Assembly: GCA_027487845.1 (NCBI GenBank)
Contig: JAIYCV010000028.1
Span: 62,001-126,000, forward strand
Length of the DNA stretch: 64,000 nucleotides
Source of the DNA: Flammeovirgaceae bacterium
GTDB lineage: Bacteria > Bacteroidota > Bacteroidia > Cytophagales > Cyclobacteriaceae
Direction of reading: 5' to 3'
Positions 6,969-16,965 of this stretch are shown here, piece by piece; the first letter of the stretch is position 1; each line of letters opens with the position of its first letter. The notes beneath the pieces are model-generated. The model was not told the origin of the DNA. It did no database searches and was given only the letters and a program-made list of their open reading frames with translations. A program made the translations under genes and the position numbers.

Positions 6969-9331
6969 TGGAAACGGAATTTATTGAATTACCTGAATTG
7001 AATGTCCGCAACGCGGGCTTCAAAGGTCAAGATTTAGTGGCACCAAAAATAATTGACGATTTGCCCGAAATACTTCTAATAAGTTCGTATCCACCAAGAG
7101 AATGTGGGATTGCCACCTACTCGCAAGACCTGGTGAAAGCGCTAAATAATAAATTTCACAATTCTTTTTCGTTGAAAGTGTGCGCACTCGAATCGGGTCT
7201 CCAAAACTATACCTACCCAGAGGAGGTAAAGCTCACCTTAGATACTACTGACACACGGCAGTTTAAAGAATTGACCTATGCCATTAATGATGACGATACC
7301 ATTCAATTGGTGGTAATTCAACACGAATTCGGACTCTTTCAAAACAATGAAGGTGCTTTTATGCGCTTCATACATCGTATAAATAAGCCTATTATCATCG
7401 CATTCCATACGGTATTACCCTCGCCAGATTCGGTATTGTTAGCCAAAGTAAAAGTTATGGCGACTGTCGCAAACTCAGTTATTGTGATGACAAACAATGC
7501 TGCATCTATACTTCACAACGAGTATCAAATACCTTTCGAGAAAATTTCTGTCATTCAGCATGGCACTCACCTGGTTCCCCATCACGATAAACAACTACTA
7601 AAAGAGAAATTTAATCTATCAGGACGAAGAATTCTGTCCACTTTCGGATTGCTAGGATCTGGTAAAGGTATTGAAACAACGTTGGAATCCTTGCCTGCAA
7701 TAATAAGTGAGAATCCTGACGTGTTATTTTTAGTGATAGGCAAAACCCATCCTTCGGTGGTAAAAGCAGAAGGAGAGAAATACAGAAAGAAACTGGAATC
7801 GAACGTTCGAACGTTGAAATTAGAAGATCATGTTAAGTTCATTAATTGCTATCTGCCACTTGATACCCTTTTAGAGTATTTACAGCTGACGGATATTTAT
7901 TTGTTTACTTCTTTGGATAAAAACCAAGCGGTAAGTGGAACCTTTTCTTATGCAATGAGTTGCGGCTGCCCAATCATTTCAACTCCCTTTCCGCATGCGT
8001 TAGAAGTGTTAGGTGGAGATGATGATATGTTTATTGACTTTCAAGACTCTTTTGAACTTACGAAAAAGGTAAACCGATTGCTTGGTGATGAGGAGTTGAG
8101 ATCAACGTTACGATTTAATACGTTGCAACGGATTGTCACTTCTTCCTGGGAGAATTCAGCGGTTGCACACGCCCTTCTTCTTCAAAAAACGATGTGGAAC
8201 AAAGTAGAAGATAATGGATTTTCTGAACAATATTTTCAGTATAAACCGAAGCGTATGTCACTCCAATTTACAATGCCTGAAATCAATTTAGATCATTTAA
8301 AGAAAATGACCACTGATGTTGGCGTGATACAGTTTTCGAAAATAAATCAACCTGATATTGATTCTGGCTACACGCTTGACGACAATGCACGATCGCTCAT
8401 TGCCATGTGCTGGCATTTTGAGCAGACAGGAAACCCAGAGGATTTAAAGTATATCGTAGTCTATTTAGATTTTATAGATTATTGCCTACAGCCGGAAGGC
8501 TATTTTCTAAACTACGTAGATGCTCATCAGAAATTTACCGATCAAAACAATATTATAAATCTTGCGGACGCAAGTGGAAGAGCTTTGTGGGCGATGGGCT
8601 TGTTGATTTCGAAAAGCGATCTATTACCTGCCGCCTTGGTTATGCAAGCAGAGGCGATCCTGAAAAAGGCGTTGCCTTCAACATTAAAAATGCACAGCAC
8701 AAGGGCAATGGCTTTTTCAATAAAGGGTCTTTACTTAGCCAACCTAAAGAATAAGTCGATCGAGACAACTCAATTGATCAGGATGCTCGCAGATAGGTTA
8801 GTTCAGATGTATCGGCATGAATCAGAAAGTGATTGGAAGTGGTTTGAAAGCTACATGACCTATGCCAACAGTATTTTACCCGAGGCCATTCTCTGCGCAT
8901 GGATGGAAACGGGCGACCCGGTATATCAAGAAATTGCAAAGACATCTTTCGATTTTCTTTTGTCATTAACATTTAGCGGCAATCAAATAAAAGTCATCTC
9001 CAATAAGAATTGGTTTCATAAAGGTCAGGAGTCTTGCAACACACGTGGTGGCGAGCAGCCCATTGATGTGGCGTATTGCATTTTAACATTGAGTAGATTT
9101 TATGATGCTTTTGAAGACCCGAAATACTCTAGAAAAATGGCAGAAGCGTTTAGTTGGTTTCTGGGCAACAATCATCTCAACCAAATAATTTACAACCCTT
9201 GTACTGGTGGTTGTTTTGATGGATTGGAAGAAACACATGTTAATTTAAATCAAGGTGCCGAATCAACTATTAGTTATTTGATGGCAAGATTAACGCTGGG
9301 GAAGTATTTAGAAGCGGAGGATGAAGGATAA
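6965..9331 (+). CDS. GT4-type glycosyltransferase fused to an alpha/alpha-barrel domain
   Basis: 788 residues in two parts. Residues about 30-410 form a GT-B glycosyltransferase: SSYPPRECGIATYSQDL at the start, the donor-binding side with GLLGSGKGIETTL, and the E-x7-E region around SGTFSYAMSCGCPII. Residues about 450-780 are rich in alpha-helical repeats (DDNARSLIAMCWHFE, SGRALWAMG, WFESYMTYANSILPEA), like glycan-processing alpha/alpha-barrels. The fusion with GH130 upstream suggests synthesis and breakdown of the same mannose-rich glycan. The start overlaps the previous stop. Probable cytoplasmic or membrane-associated enzyme. Confidence 0.85.
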   Translation: MMETEFIELPELNVRNAGFKGQDLVAPKIIDDLPEILLISSYPPRECGIATYSQDLVKALNNKFHNSFSLKVCALESGLQNYTYPEEVKLTLDTTDTRQFKELTYAINDDDTIQLVVIQHEFGLFQNNEGAFMRFIHRINKPIIIAFHTVLPSPDSVLLAKVKVMATVANSVIVMTNNAASILHNEYQIPFEKISVIQHGTHLVPHHDKQLLKEKFNLSGRRILSTFGLLGSGKGIETTLESLPAIISENPDVLFLVIGKTHPSVVKAEGEKYRKKLESNVRTLKLEDHVKFINCYLPLDTLLEYLQLTDIYLFTSLDKNQAVSGTFSYAMSCGCPIISTPFPHALEVLGGDDDMFIDFQDSFELTKKVNRLLGDEELRSTLRFNTLQRIVTSSWENSAVAHALLLQKTMWNKVEDNGFSEQYFQYKPKRMSLQFTMPEINLDHLKKMTTDVGVIQFSKINQPDIDSGYTLDDNARSLIAMCWHFEQTGNPEDLKYIVVYLDFIDYCLQPEGYFLNYVDAHQKFTDQNNIINLADASGRALWAMGLLISKSDLLPAALVMQAEAILKKALPSTLKMHSTRAMAFSIKGLYLANLKNKSIETTQLIRMLADRLVQMYRHESESDWKWFESYMTYANSILPEAILCAWMETGDPVYQEIAKTSFDFLLSLTFSGNQIKVISNKNWFHKGQESCNTRGGEQPIDVAYCILTLSRFYDAFEDPKYSRKMAEAFSWFLGNNHLNQIIYNPCTGGCFDGLEETHVNLNQGAESTISYLMARLTLGKYLEAEDEG

Positions 9332-9339
9332 GTAAAGAA

Positions 9340-9395
9340 TGTAAGTGTAGACAAGTTGGATATAATGATCCGTGAAACGGTATAATTTAAATTTG
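9340..9395 (+). promoter_or_regulatory. composite promoter P8 (with consensus -7 box)
   Basis: TGTAAG (9340) and TATAAT (9361) are 21 bp apart, and TTAAATTTG (9387-9395) starts 26 bp beyond. The box contains a perfect TAnnTTTG (TAAATTTG), unlike the weaker boxes of the other copies, so it may need less activation. It lies 24 bases upstream of the methyltransferase-like gene at 9419. Confidence 0.45.
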
Positions 9396-9418
9396 TTCAA
9401 GCGCAAAAAATATCCAAG

Positions 9419-10231
9419 ATGACTCATTCCATACGAAAAACATTTATCATACTACTTGCTTCTGCTGGAATACGCATCGATAAAATGAATAACTCGAGGG
9501 TTGATTCGTTGCTTTTAATTTTAGTGGGTTATGGATCGCATCTATTTATCGCTCAGTACGTCAATTTTGCCCAAGCATTGGGGTATTACTTGATTTTGTT
9601 CTTGATCCGTTATATCTATTTATTTTCAGGCTTTGGCAAGAATGGATTTGCCTTTAAAATGATTAGCAAATATGGCGAAGATGAAGCGTGGAACAAATAT
9701 GAGTTGGTCACTTCCATTATGTTCTTTCAACGGGGGTTGAGTTTTGGCCTTCTTACCCATGCTTCGCAATGGTCATTAATAGATTTAATCAATGACAACT
9801 TTTTCCTTCTTTCGATACCAACCATTGAAACAATTAAAATAGTCTCTATGGGATTGGGCTTGCTTCTGATTGCCATCGGATTTTGGGTAAATACGGCCGC
9901 TACTTTTGTCATCGGTATCGATACTTACTATTACAAAGATCTATTTTTGAAACGAGCTATTGTTGATTTCAAACTAGAAGGTCCCTACAAATATTTTTCA
10001 AATCCTATGTATGGTATTGGTCAATCGAGTGCTTATGGAGCAGCACTTATGGTAGGTTCAGTTGCCGGAATTCTTGCCACGGTGTTGAATCAATTAGTTA
10101 TGTATGTGTTTTATTACACCATTGAAAAACCGCACATTAAATCGATTATTAGTGCACAACAAAAGCTTACTCCTAGCATTTCAGATCAACCCGTATTGAT
10201 TGACTCAAAGGAATATGAAATATATGCTTAA
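9419..10231 (+). CDS. PEMT/ICMT-like integral membrane methyltransferase
   Basis: 270 residues with about six hydrophobic segments. The C-terminal half has the signature of phospholipid and isoprenylcysteine methyltransferases: LEGPYKYFSNPMYGIG followed by a membrane segment and YTIEKPHI, which together make the S-adenosylmethionine site. Known family members methylate lipids or lipid-like substrates in the membrane. The preceding genes (GH130, GT) and following universal stress and phospholipase D genes suggest an envelope or stress role. The 9-base gap to the next gene means an operon. Confidence 0.75.
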   Translation: MTHSIRKTFIILLASAGIRIDKMNNSRVDSLLLILVGYGSHLFIAQYVNFAQALGYYLILFLIRYIYLFSGFGKNGFAFKMISKYGEDEAWNKYELVTSIMFFQRGLSFGLLTHASQWSLIDLINDNFFLLSIPTIETIKIVSMGLGLLLIAIGFWVNTAATFVIGIDTYYYKDLFLKRAIVDFKLEGPYKYFSNPMYGIGQSSAYGAALMVGSVAGILATVLNQLVMYVFYYTIEKPHIKSIISAQQKLTPSISDQPVLIDSKEYEIYA

Positions 10232-10240
10232 CACAATTTT

Positions 10241-11053
10241 ATGATACGAATACTTTGTCCAACTGATTTTTCAGACACTGCGGATTTAGCGATCGCTTAT
10301 GCAGCTGCACTTTCAAAAAAGATAGGTGCTGAACTTACCTTGTTTAATGTTCAATCGATTGTCTCATTGCCAGCATTAGAGATAATTAAAGGAAAGCACT
10401 TGGCAACCGAGCCCATCTTGGAAAAGTTAGAAGAACAGTGCTATCAGGTAATGGAAATGTTCAAGATCACTTGCAATGCAGAGGTGCAACCCTGGAATGG
10501 TTTATTGGTGGACATCCTTGCCAAGCGATCGTCTGACTTCGATTTATTGATTATGGGTACTAATGGTGCGGACGATTATTATGAATACTTTTTTGGAAGT
10601 CGTTCCTATCAGGTAGCCCATGAGACGTCAATACCCGTTCTGTTGATCCCGACAGGGTGCCAGTATAAAAACATTTCAACCATTATGTATGCTTTTGACT
10701 ATGAACATGAGCAACTACTTCCCATGGCCCAATTAAGTAAATGGGCTAAATTGCTGGAAGTGAAAGTAACTGTACTCCAAGTTAAAAAACACTATTCGCG
10801 CGAGGAGGAACTCTATTCCGAAGAGGTGGAACAACGTGTTATTAACTCCCACGATTTGCCTGACGTAGTATTTGATACCATTTATAATGACGATGCCATC
10901 AGCAGCATTCATAGTTATTTTATAAAAAATCAGTATGATGCATTGGCACTCTGCTCCACCCAACATAGCTTCATTCGGAATATTTTTCATAAGAGTCTGG
11001 TTCGCACACTAAGCTCTGCTGCTACCTATCCACTATTTATTTTTCATGAATAG
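10241..11053 (+). CDS. universal stress protein, two tandem UspA domains
   Basis: 270 residues with two UspA-like halves. The first starts MIRILCPTDFSDTADLAIAYA and carries the nucleotide-binding pattern GTNG..GSRSYQV; the second (from about residue 145) begins ISTIMYAFDYEHEQLL and lacks a clear glycine motif, which is usual for the degenerate half of tandem Bacteroidota proteins. Cytoplasmic stress protein of unknown biochemical role. It sits 9 bases after the membrane methyltransferase and 3 bases before the phospholipase D-like gene. Confidence 0.9.
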   Translation: MIRILCPTDFSDTADLAIAYAAALSKKIGAELTLFNVQSIVSLPALEIIKGKHLATEPILEKLEEQCYQVMEMFKITCNAEVQPWNGLLVDILAKRSSDFDLLIMGTNGADDYYEYFFGSRSYQVAHETSIPVLLIPTGCQYKNISTIMYAFDYEHEQLLPMAQLSKWAKLLEVKVTVLQVKKHYSREEELYSEEVEQRVINSHDLPDVVFDTIYNDDAISSIHSYFIKNQYDALALCSTQHSFIRNIFHKSLVRTLSSAATYPLFIFHE

Positions 11054-11056
11054 AGA

Positions 11057-12205
11057 ATGACCTATTCAAAGGTCGCTGCCGTTGGGGATCAAAAAATTCG
11101 TCTTATTCACGGAGGTAGTGAGTACTTTGAGTTGCTCTTGAAGCTCATTACCGAGACAAAGATTTCAATTTATTTACAGACTTATATTTTTGATGAAGAC
11201 GAGACGGGAGGAATAATAAGCGAGGCACTGAAACAGGCTTCCCTGAGAAAGGTTCAAGTGTTTTTGTTAGTGGATGGCTACGCATCCAGTAAACTATCAA
11301 ACGAGTTTATTTCAAATCTTGAGAAGGCGGGTGTCCATTTTCGCATGTTCGAACCACTACTAAAAAGCAAACATTTTTATTTTGGAAGGCGACTTCATCA
11401 TAAAGTCTTAACTGTGGATTCAGTTTATTCCCTGGTGGGAGGTATGAATATCAGCAATCGCTACAATGACATGCCCGGCCAGCCAGCTTGGCTCGATTGG
11501 GCCGTGTATGCGGAGGGAAATGTTTCTGTCTGGTTAACGTATATCTGTCAGTCGCGAATTAGCAATAATGTGATTATAAAGGCTCAGCGTCTGGATAAAA
11601 GTGCTTTTCATACAAAAGGAGAGCGTGTGTTGGTGAAGACGAATGATTGGGTGCGAGGCCAAAATCAGATTACTGCCAGCTATTTGAAGATGATAAGTAA
11701 TGCAAACAAAAGCATCATCATTATGTCCGCGTATTTTATCCCAAGTAATCAATTCAGAAAGAAATTGCGTTTGGCAGCAAAACGTGGTGCGAGAGTTCAA
11801 GTTATTCTTGCGGGCAGATCAGACATAAAAATCGCAAAGTATGCAGAGCGATTTATGTATCAGCGGCTAGTAGATAATGGAATTGAAATATACGAATACC
11901 AAAAATCGATACTTCATGGAAAAATTGCCACCTGCGATGGAGATTGGTCTACCGTGGGTTCCTACAATATAAATGGGTTGAGTGCGTATGCAAGTATTGA
12001 GTTAAATGTAGAGGTTAAAGATTCCCATTTTGCTGCACAAGTAGAGCAAACTCTTTGCAACATTATCAAATCAGATTGTTTGCCCATCGCTCAACATCAG
12101 ATTGAACAATACGATTTTTTAGAACGGTTTCGCAATGCGTGCTCCTACTACATTTACAGAGTATTGATATTTCTATTTACATTTTACTTTAGAAGGCATG
12201 AATAG
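11057..12205 (+). CDS. phospholipase D-family protein, cardiolipin synthase-like
   Basis: 382 residues with two HKD motifs: HHKVLTVDS followed by GGMNISNRY in the N-terminal half, and LHGKIATCDGDWSTVGSYNIN in the C-terminal half. This duplication is the mark of cardiolipin synthase/phosphatidyltransferase enzymes, which join two phospholipids at the inner membrane. Unlike typical ClsA there are no N-terminal membrane helices, but a hydrophobic C-terminal segment (YIYRVLIFLFTFYF) may anchor it, more like ClsB/ClsC. Same operon as the Usp gene. Confidence 0.87.
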   Translation: MTYSKVAAVGDQKIRLIHGGSEYFELLLKLITETKISIYLQTYIFDEDETGGIISEALKQASLRKVQVFLLVDGYASSKLSNEFISNLEKAGVHFRMFEPLLKSKHFYFGRRLHHKVLTVDSVYSLVGGMNISNRYNDMPGQPAWLDWAVYAEGNVSVWLTYICQSRISNNVIIKAQRLDKSAFHTKGERVLVKTNDWVRGQNQITASYLKMISNANKSIIIMSAYFIPSNQFRKKLRLAAKRGARVQVILAGRSDIKIAKYAERFMYQRLVDNGIEIYEYQKSILHGKIATCDGDWSTVGSYNINGLSAYASIELNVEVKDSHFAAQVEQTLCNIIKSDCLPIAQHQIEQYDFLERFRNACSYYIYRVLIFLFTFYFRRHE

Positions 12206-12224
12206 TTGCGCTATCAGTAAAGTG

Positions 12225-12280
12225 TGTAATGCCTTTTTATTTTTATGTAAAATCGTGTGGAAGAGCTTTGTCCATCTTTA
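12225..12280 (+). promoter_or_regulatory. composite promoter P2
   Basis: TGTAAT (12225) and TGTAAA (12246), 21 bp apart, then CCATCTTTA at 12272-12280 (26 bp from the second hexamer). The following gene starts at 12328, 48 bases after the box. Confidence 0.65.
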
Positions 12281-12327
12281 CTAATTAGTTCTATAAAATT
12301 TAAGAGATCAATCAATCCTAAAAAATC

Positions 12328-12924
12328 ATGAAAAATAAAGCCATTCTATTTACACTTGTTTGCTTATTTGCAAGCACTTTTTACGCAACTGCTTCTGATC
12401 CAACCCCATGGTTTACAATTAGCAAAAATGAGACATCTGGGGTTTATTTGATAAAATACACCGGCTCAAAGACGGGCAACGTAACGGTGACGATCAAAGA
12501 TTCAAAAGGAAATGAAATTTCTTCCACAGTGGTTTTTGCAGTGCGTGATTTTTCGATGCCTATAAATCTTTCTTCTGTTTCTGAAGAGTTGTATACCATT
12601 CAGATTGATAATGGCGTGGACAAGGTGGTGCAAACGTTGAATTACACGAATAACAAACCTCCTACCTACACGCACGTTGCTAACCTAGGGAATAAACATT
12701 ATCTTTTTTCTGCTTCGCATGTTGGCGTAGAAAATGTGCTCATCGTTATTTCTGATGGCAATGGGGTAACCGTTTTTAATGAAAGTAAGAAAATAAAAGG
12801 AGACGTTGCTTTCATTTTTGATCTCAGTAACGTTTACGGGCAACCTACTTTTGATATCACAGAAGAATCTGGACGTTCTCTCATGATACCTAGCAATCCT
12901 CAAGTTATCGCAGTAAAAAAGTAG
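12328..12924 (+). CDS. exported beta-rich protein of unknown function
   Basis: 198 residues. A signal peptide (MKNKAILFTLVCLFASTFYATA) precedes a sequence full of short beta strands with Thr/Val/Lys alternation, for example GNVTVTIKDSKGNEI, which looks like two Ig-like or Por-secretion-adhesin-like modules. No catalytic motif. It stands alone behind composite promoter P2, so it probably belongs to the same stress response as its neighbours. A perfect 8-bp inverted repeat (AACGGTTT / AAACCGTT, around 12947-12964) follows the stop. Confidence 0.75.
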   Translation: MKNKAILFTLVCLFASTFYATASDPTPWFTISKNETSGVYLIKYTGSKTGNVTVTIKDSKGNEISSTVVFAVRDFSMPINLSSVSEELYTIQIDNGVDKVVQTLNYTNNKPPTYTHVANLGNKHYLFSASHVGVENVLIVISDGNGVTVFNESKKIKGDVAFIFDLSNVYGQPTFDITEESGRSLMIPSNPQVIAVKK

Positions 12925-13037
12925 TTTTTAAAGTCCTTTTTGACAAACGGTTTGAAAACCGTTCATCAATTCAATGACCAGCATTCTACAAACGACAATG
13001 GGCACTTAATTAGTAATTCAATTAAAACATAGGATGC

Positions 13038-14030
13038 ATGAAAGTAGGAGTATTTAGCACCAAATATTATGAGCGTGAATATCTTGATCAGGCAAATTCT
13101 GATGCGAAGCATCAACTTACCTACTTCGATGAATCACTGAATTCAACAACTGTCAAATTAGCGAGTGGTTTTGATTCGGTGTGCGTTTTGCTCAACGATG
13201 TGATCGATAGGAGAGTTGTTGAGGATCTTTCCAAAGCGGGTATAAAACTCATAGACCTGCGCAGTGCTGGGTACGATAATGTGGATATTACGGCCGCCTT
13301 CGATCATCACATAAAAGTAACTCGAGTGTCATCGTACTCGCCACAGGCCATTGCTGAGCATGCCACAGCGCTGATATTAACCCTTAATAGAAAAACGCAC
13401 AAAGCGTATAACCGCGTTAAGGAAAATAATTTTACACTGCAAAACCTGATGGGCTTTAACCTAAAAGGAAAGACGGTCGGGGTAATTGGCACTGGTAATA
13501 TTGGTTCGGCCTTTTGCGAAATTATGCTTGGTTTTGGCTGCACGGTAATTGCTTATGATCTTGTGGAAGTGATAAGCATGAAAGCAAAGGGTGTAACCTA
13601 TTGCTCTTTTGAAAACCTGCTTCAAGACGCGGATATTATTTCGATCCACTGCCCCTTAACACCATTAACAAAACATTTATTAAACTCACTTGCCTTTAGC
13701 AAAATGAAAAAAGGCGCCATGCTTATTAATACAAGCAGGGGAGGTGTTATTAATACCGTGGATGCGATTGAAGCACTTAAGACTGGACAACTGGGATACT
13801 TGGGTATTGATGTGTATGAAGGTGAAAAGGATTTATTCTTTAAAGACCTCTCAGGAAGTCTTATTCAAGATGATTTGATTGAGCGACTTATGTCTTTTAA
13901 CAATGTATTAATAACACCGCACCTTGGCTTTTTTACGAAGGAGGCATTAGAACAAATTGCCATCACCACTATTCAAAATTTCACAGACTTTGAAAGCGGT
14001 TCTACGCTAAAAAATGAAGTAACCAAGTAA
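13038..14030 (+). CDS. ldhA: D-lactate dehydrogenase (2-hydroxyacid dehydrogenase)
   Basis: 330 residues. The NAD-binding glycine motif GVIGTGNIGSAFC, the substrate arginine region LIDLRSAGYDNVD, NTSRGGVINT with the catalytic Arg, and the His in TPHLGFFTKEAL are all visible, with GIDVYEGEKDLFFKD typical of LdhA. It reduces pyruvate to D-lactate with NADH in fermentative or low-oxygen conditions. It is followed 5 bases later by a universal stress gene and then an old yellow enzyme, a set often induced together under oxygen limitation or stress. Confidence 0.93.
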   Translation: MKVGVFSTKYYEREYLDQANSDAKHQLTYFDESLNSTTVKLASGFDSVCVLLNDVIDRRVVEDLSKAGIKLIDLRSAGYDNVDITAAFDHHIKVTRVSSYSPQAIAEHATALILTLNRKTHKAYNRVKENNFTLQNLMGFNLKGKTVGVIGTGNIGSAFCEIMLGFGCTVIAYDLVEVISMKAKGVTYCSFENLLQDADIISIHCPLTPLTKHLLNSLAFSKMKKGAMLINTSRGGVINTVDAIEALKTGQLGYLGIDVYEGEKDLFFKDLSGSLIQDDLIERLMSFNNVLITPHLGFFTKEALEQIAITTIQNFTDFESGSTLKNEVTK

Positions 14031-14035
14031 TAATA

Positions 14036-14500
14036 ATGAAGAAAGTATTAATTGCGATTGATTATGATCCGGCCGCGCAGCGAGTGGCAGAGGTCGGCTA
14101 TGCATTAGCCAAGGAATTAAAAGCGGAAGTCACGTTAATTCATGTAATTTCAAACCCCGTCTATTATTCGGTCTCAGAGTTTGAGCCGATGGGATTTGTC
14201 GGCTATAATGATCTGATGCTTACAAATAACATCATTGATTCGTTGCGAGAAGTTGGGCAGGAATTTTTGAATAAGTCTAAAGCCCATTTAGGTGATAAAA
14301 ACATAAAGACAATTGTGAGTGAGGGAGATTTTGCTGATGGCATCTTAGATGCATCTATGGAATTGGGAGTAGATTTCATAGTGCTCGGCACTCATGGGCG
14401 CAAATGGTATGAAAAAATATTAATAGGAAGTGTGGCTGAAAAAGTACTTCGCCATTCTAAAATTCCATTATATTTAATTCCAACGTCCTATAAAGATTAA
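14036..14500 (+). CDS. universal stress protein, single domain
   Basis: 154 residues; MKKVLIAIDYDPAAQRVAEVGYALA start and the ATP-binding pattern GTHGRKWYEKILIGSVAEKV near the C-terminus. The intact glycine motif suggests that it binds ATP, unlike the degenerate second half of the tandem protein at 10241. Part of the ldhA-usp-flavin-oxidoreductase-DnaJ operon (gaps of 5, 26 and 3 bases). Confidence 0.93.
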   Translation: MKKVLIAIDYDPAAQRVAEVGYALAKELKAEVTLIHVISNPVYYSVSEFEPMGFVGYNDLMLTNNIIDSLREVGQEFLNKSKAHLGDKNIKTIVSEGDFADGILDASMELGVDFIVLGTHGRKWYEKILIGSVAEKVLRHSKIPLYLIPTSYKD

Positions 14501-14526
14501 TTTAATATTCAGTTAAAACAAACACC

Positions 14527-15699
14527 ATGCAACAAGAAGAAGGGTATTTACAAGACCACAAGCAGCGATTGGAGCAAAATAGCATCGAACATGATTCGAT
14601 ACTTGTCCATCCGAAAGATTACAAATTGCTTACTCCCGCAAAGGTTGGATCGATTGAGGTCAAGAATCGAGTAGTTATGGCGCCTATGACGCGGTGCCGC
14701 GCAATCGGCAATGTGCCGAATACGTTGATGGCAACTTATTACGAGCAGCGATCGGGTGCTGGCCTGATTATTACCGAAGGTACATCGCCCTCGTTGAATG
14801 GAACAGGCTATGCTCGCATTCCGGGTATATTTGATCAAGCACAAATAGACGGCTGGAAGAAGGTAACCAAGGCGGTTCATTTGAAGGCGGGCAAAATAGT
14901 TGTTCAATTGATGCACACGGGAAGAATTAGTCATCCGTTGAATATGGCCAAGGAAGCACACATAATGGCACCCTCGGCTGTAAAGGCGGCTGGCCAAATG
15001 TGGACCGATGCCAAACAACTGCAAGACTACCCCACGCCAAAAGCAATGACGTTGGAAGACATCGCAATAGCAAAATCAGAATTTGTTATGGCGGCTCAGA
15101 ACGCAATAGAGGCGGGCTTTGATGGCGTTGAATTGCATGGTGCCAACGGTTATCTGTTAGAAGAATTTCTTTCACCGATTAGTAACATCCGCAACGACAA
15201 ATATGGGGGTAGCATCCAAAACCGTTGCGAGTTTGTAATTGAAGTAACCGCTGCGGTGGCAGATGCGATAGGTAAAGATAAAACGGGTATCCGCTTGTCT
15301 CCGTATGGAGTTGCAAGTGATATGCCGCATTATCCGGGTATAGACGATACTTACAAGTATTTAGCCGAGCAATTGAATCACCTTGGGATTGCCTACATCC
15401 ATTTGGTAGATCATTCCGCCATGGGGGCACCGGCAGTGCCGGTCGAAGTTAAATGGCTTATTCGAAATGTTTTCAAGAATACAATTATACTGTGCGGAGG
15501 GTACGATAAGAAGCGTGCTGAGGATGACATTGAAAATGGATTGGGAGACCTCATAGCTTTTGGCCGCCCCATGATTAACAATCCTGATTTGGTTACACGA
15601 TTCAAAAACAATTGGCCGCTATCGACCGACCTTCATATGGATTTATTTTATACAGCCGATGAGAAGGGCTACACAGATTATCCAATCCACAAAGTTTAA
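14527..15699 (+). CDS. old yellow enzyme-family NAD(P)H:flavin oxidoreductase / alkene reductase
   Basis: 390 residues. FMN-binding TIM-barrel signature: KNRVVMAPMTRCRA, QLMHTGRISH, the substrate-binding HGANGYLLEEFLSPISNIR with DKYGGSIQNRCEF, and AFGRPMINNPDLV near the end. The family reduces activated alkenes and nitro compounds. About 35 extra residues precede the usual start, so translation may begin later. It is cytoplasmic and lies in the stress operon with ldhA, usp and the DnaJ-type gene. Confidence 0.92.
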   Translation: MQQEEGYLQDHKQRLEQNSIEHDSILVHPKDYKLLTPAKVGSIEVKNRVVMAPMTRCRAIGNVPNTLMATYYEQRSGAGLIITEGTSPSLNGTGYARIPGIFDQAQIDGWKKVTKAVHLKAGKIVVQLMHTGRISHPLNMAKEAHIMAPSAVKAAGQMWTDAKQLQDYPTPKAMTLEDIAIAKSEFVMAAQNAIEAGFDGVELHGANGYLLEEFLSPISNIRNDKYGGSIQNRCEFVIEVTAAVADAIGKDKTGIRLSPYGVASDMPHYPGIDDTYKYLAEQLNHLGIAYIHLVDHSAMGAPAVPVEVKWLIRNVFKNTIILCGGYDKKRAEDDIENGLGDLIAFGRPMINNPDLVTRFKNNWPLSTDLHMDLFYTADEKGYTDYPIHKV

Positions 15700-15702
15700 C
15701 CT

Positions 15703-16596
15703 GTGGAGTATAAGGATTACTATAAAGTGCTTGGGGTTGATAAGAAAGCATCGCAGGATGAGATTAAAAAGGCGTATCGGATTTTAGCCGTTAAACATCA
15801 TCCTGATAAAAATCCTGACAACAAAGAAGCCGAAGAGAAATTCAAATTGGCAAACGAAGCCAATGAAGTATTAAGCAACCCAACAAAGCGAAAGAAATAC
15901 GATGAGCTAGGGGAGAATTGGCAGCAATACGACAAGGGCAACCAACAGAATCCATTTAACGGAGCTTCGGGTGGTCAACAGTTTTATGAAGGCAATGGAA
16001 ACGATGCTTTCGGTGGGCAATCCGATTTTTCGAATTTCTTCGAACATTTTTTTGCAGGTAAGCAGGGGAGAGGCAAAGCGCAAAGTAGAAAAGGCCATGA
16101 CTATGAAACGGAAATGGAGATTACGCTCGAGGAAGCCTTTAAAGGAACGAGTAGAATTATTCAACTGGAGAATGAAACCTTGCGGGTAACAACAAAACCA
16201 GGTGCCTACACCGATTTGCTATTGCGGATAAAAGGCAAAGGTGCCAATGGAAGCAGCAAGGATCAACGAGGCGATTTGTTTGTTCGCGTAAAGCTAACAC
16301 CCAATGCAAAGTTTAAAGTGAAAGGAGACGATTTGTATAGTCAACAGGAGATTGATTTATACACCGCAGTATTGGGCGGGGAAGAGTTAGTTGAAACACC
16401 TTCCGGACAAGTGAAGATTAAGATTGCACCGGGAACACAAAATGATAAGTCAATTCGATTGAAAGGAAAGGGAATGCCTTTGTATAAAAAGCCAGATCAG
16501 TTTGGCGATTTGTACATTCAATTAAAAGTTCACATTCCTGAAAACCTAAATGATAAGCAAAAGGAATTATTTGAAACCATCAAAACGGCAGCGTAA
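15703..16596 (+). CDS. cbpA: DnaJ-type co-chaperone, CbpA-like
   Basis: 297 residues from a GTG start at 15703, 3 bases after the previous stop. The J domain is complete, with HPD in KHHPDKNP; a short Gly/Phe/Gln linker follows; the C-terminal substrate-binding domains are present, but the cysteine-rich zinc-finger repeats of DnaJ are absent, as in CbpA. It would stimulate DnaK. Usual partner CbpM, a MerR-like modulator, is not recognised; the next small gene may replace it. Confidence 0.9.
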   Translation: MEYKDYYKVLGVDKKASQDEIKKAYRILAVKHHPDKNPDNKEAEEKFKLANEANEVLSNPTKRKKYDELGENWQQYDKGNQQNPFNGASGGQQFYEGNGNDAFGGQSDFSNFFEHFFAGKQGRGKAQSRKGHDYETEMEITLEEAFKGTSRIIQLENETLRVTTKPGAYTDLLLRIKGKGANGSSKDQRGDLFVRVKLTPNAKFKVKGDDLYSQQEIDLYTAVLGGEELVETPSGQVKIKIAPGTQNDKSIRLKGKGMPLYKKPDQFGDLYIQLKVHIPENLNDKQKELFETIKTAA

Positions 16597-16601
16597 ATGA
16601 T

Positions 16602-16955
16602 ATGAGCATTCAGCACATTACTATTCAATACACTTCGCGCCAACAATTGGCTGTCAATAATTTTGAGGATGCGTTTTATGATTCGTTGCTTCGCTACTCG
16701 CTGAAACAATTAACATTTGGGGAGGACTTGTCGGAACAAACTATTATTGAGGCGTTGCAGAAGTCGATTCAAGTATGTTTTATGCTGAACATTAATAGTA
16801 GGCACCATTTTAAAAAAATCTATGTGTCGAACTCAGTAACTGGTACAGTACATGTGGATTGGCTAATGAGCAAACGTGGTTTCAACTTGATGATTATGCA
16901 AATACCCTCCCTGAATGAAAAACGAGCTAAGTGGCTTTGGGAACTTTGCGAGTAA
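16602..16955 (+). CDS. small hypothetical protein after cbpA
   Basis: 117 residues, 5 bases after cbpA, so co-transcribed. It has mixed alpha/beta character, no membrane segment, no signal peptide and no recognised motif (VDWLMSKRGFNLMIMQ is the most distinctive run). Position suggests a co-chaperone modulator, but it does not look like the helix-turn-helix type CbpM. Function is unknown. Confidence 0.65.
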   Translation: MSIQHITIQYTSRQQLAVNNFEDAFYDSLLRYSLKQLTFGEDLSEQTIIEALQKSIQVCFMLNINSRHHFKKIYVSNSVTGTVHVDWLMSKRGFNLMIMQIPSLNEKRAKWLWELCE

Positions 16956-16965
16956 ATTCTCATTT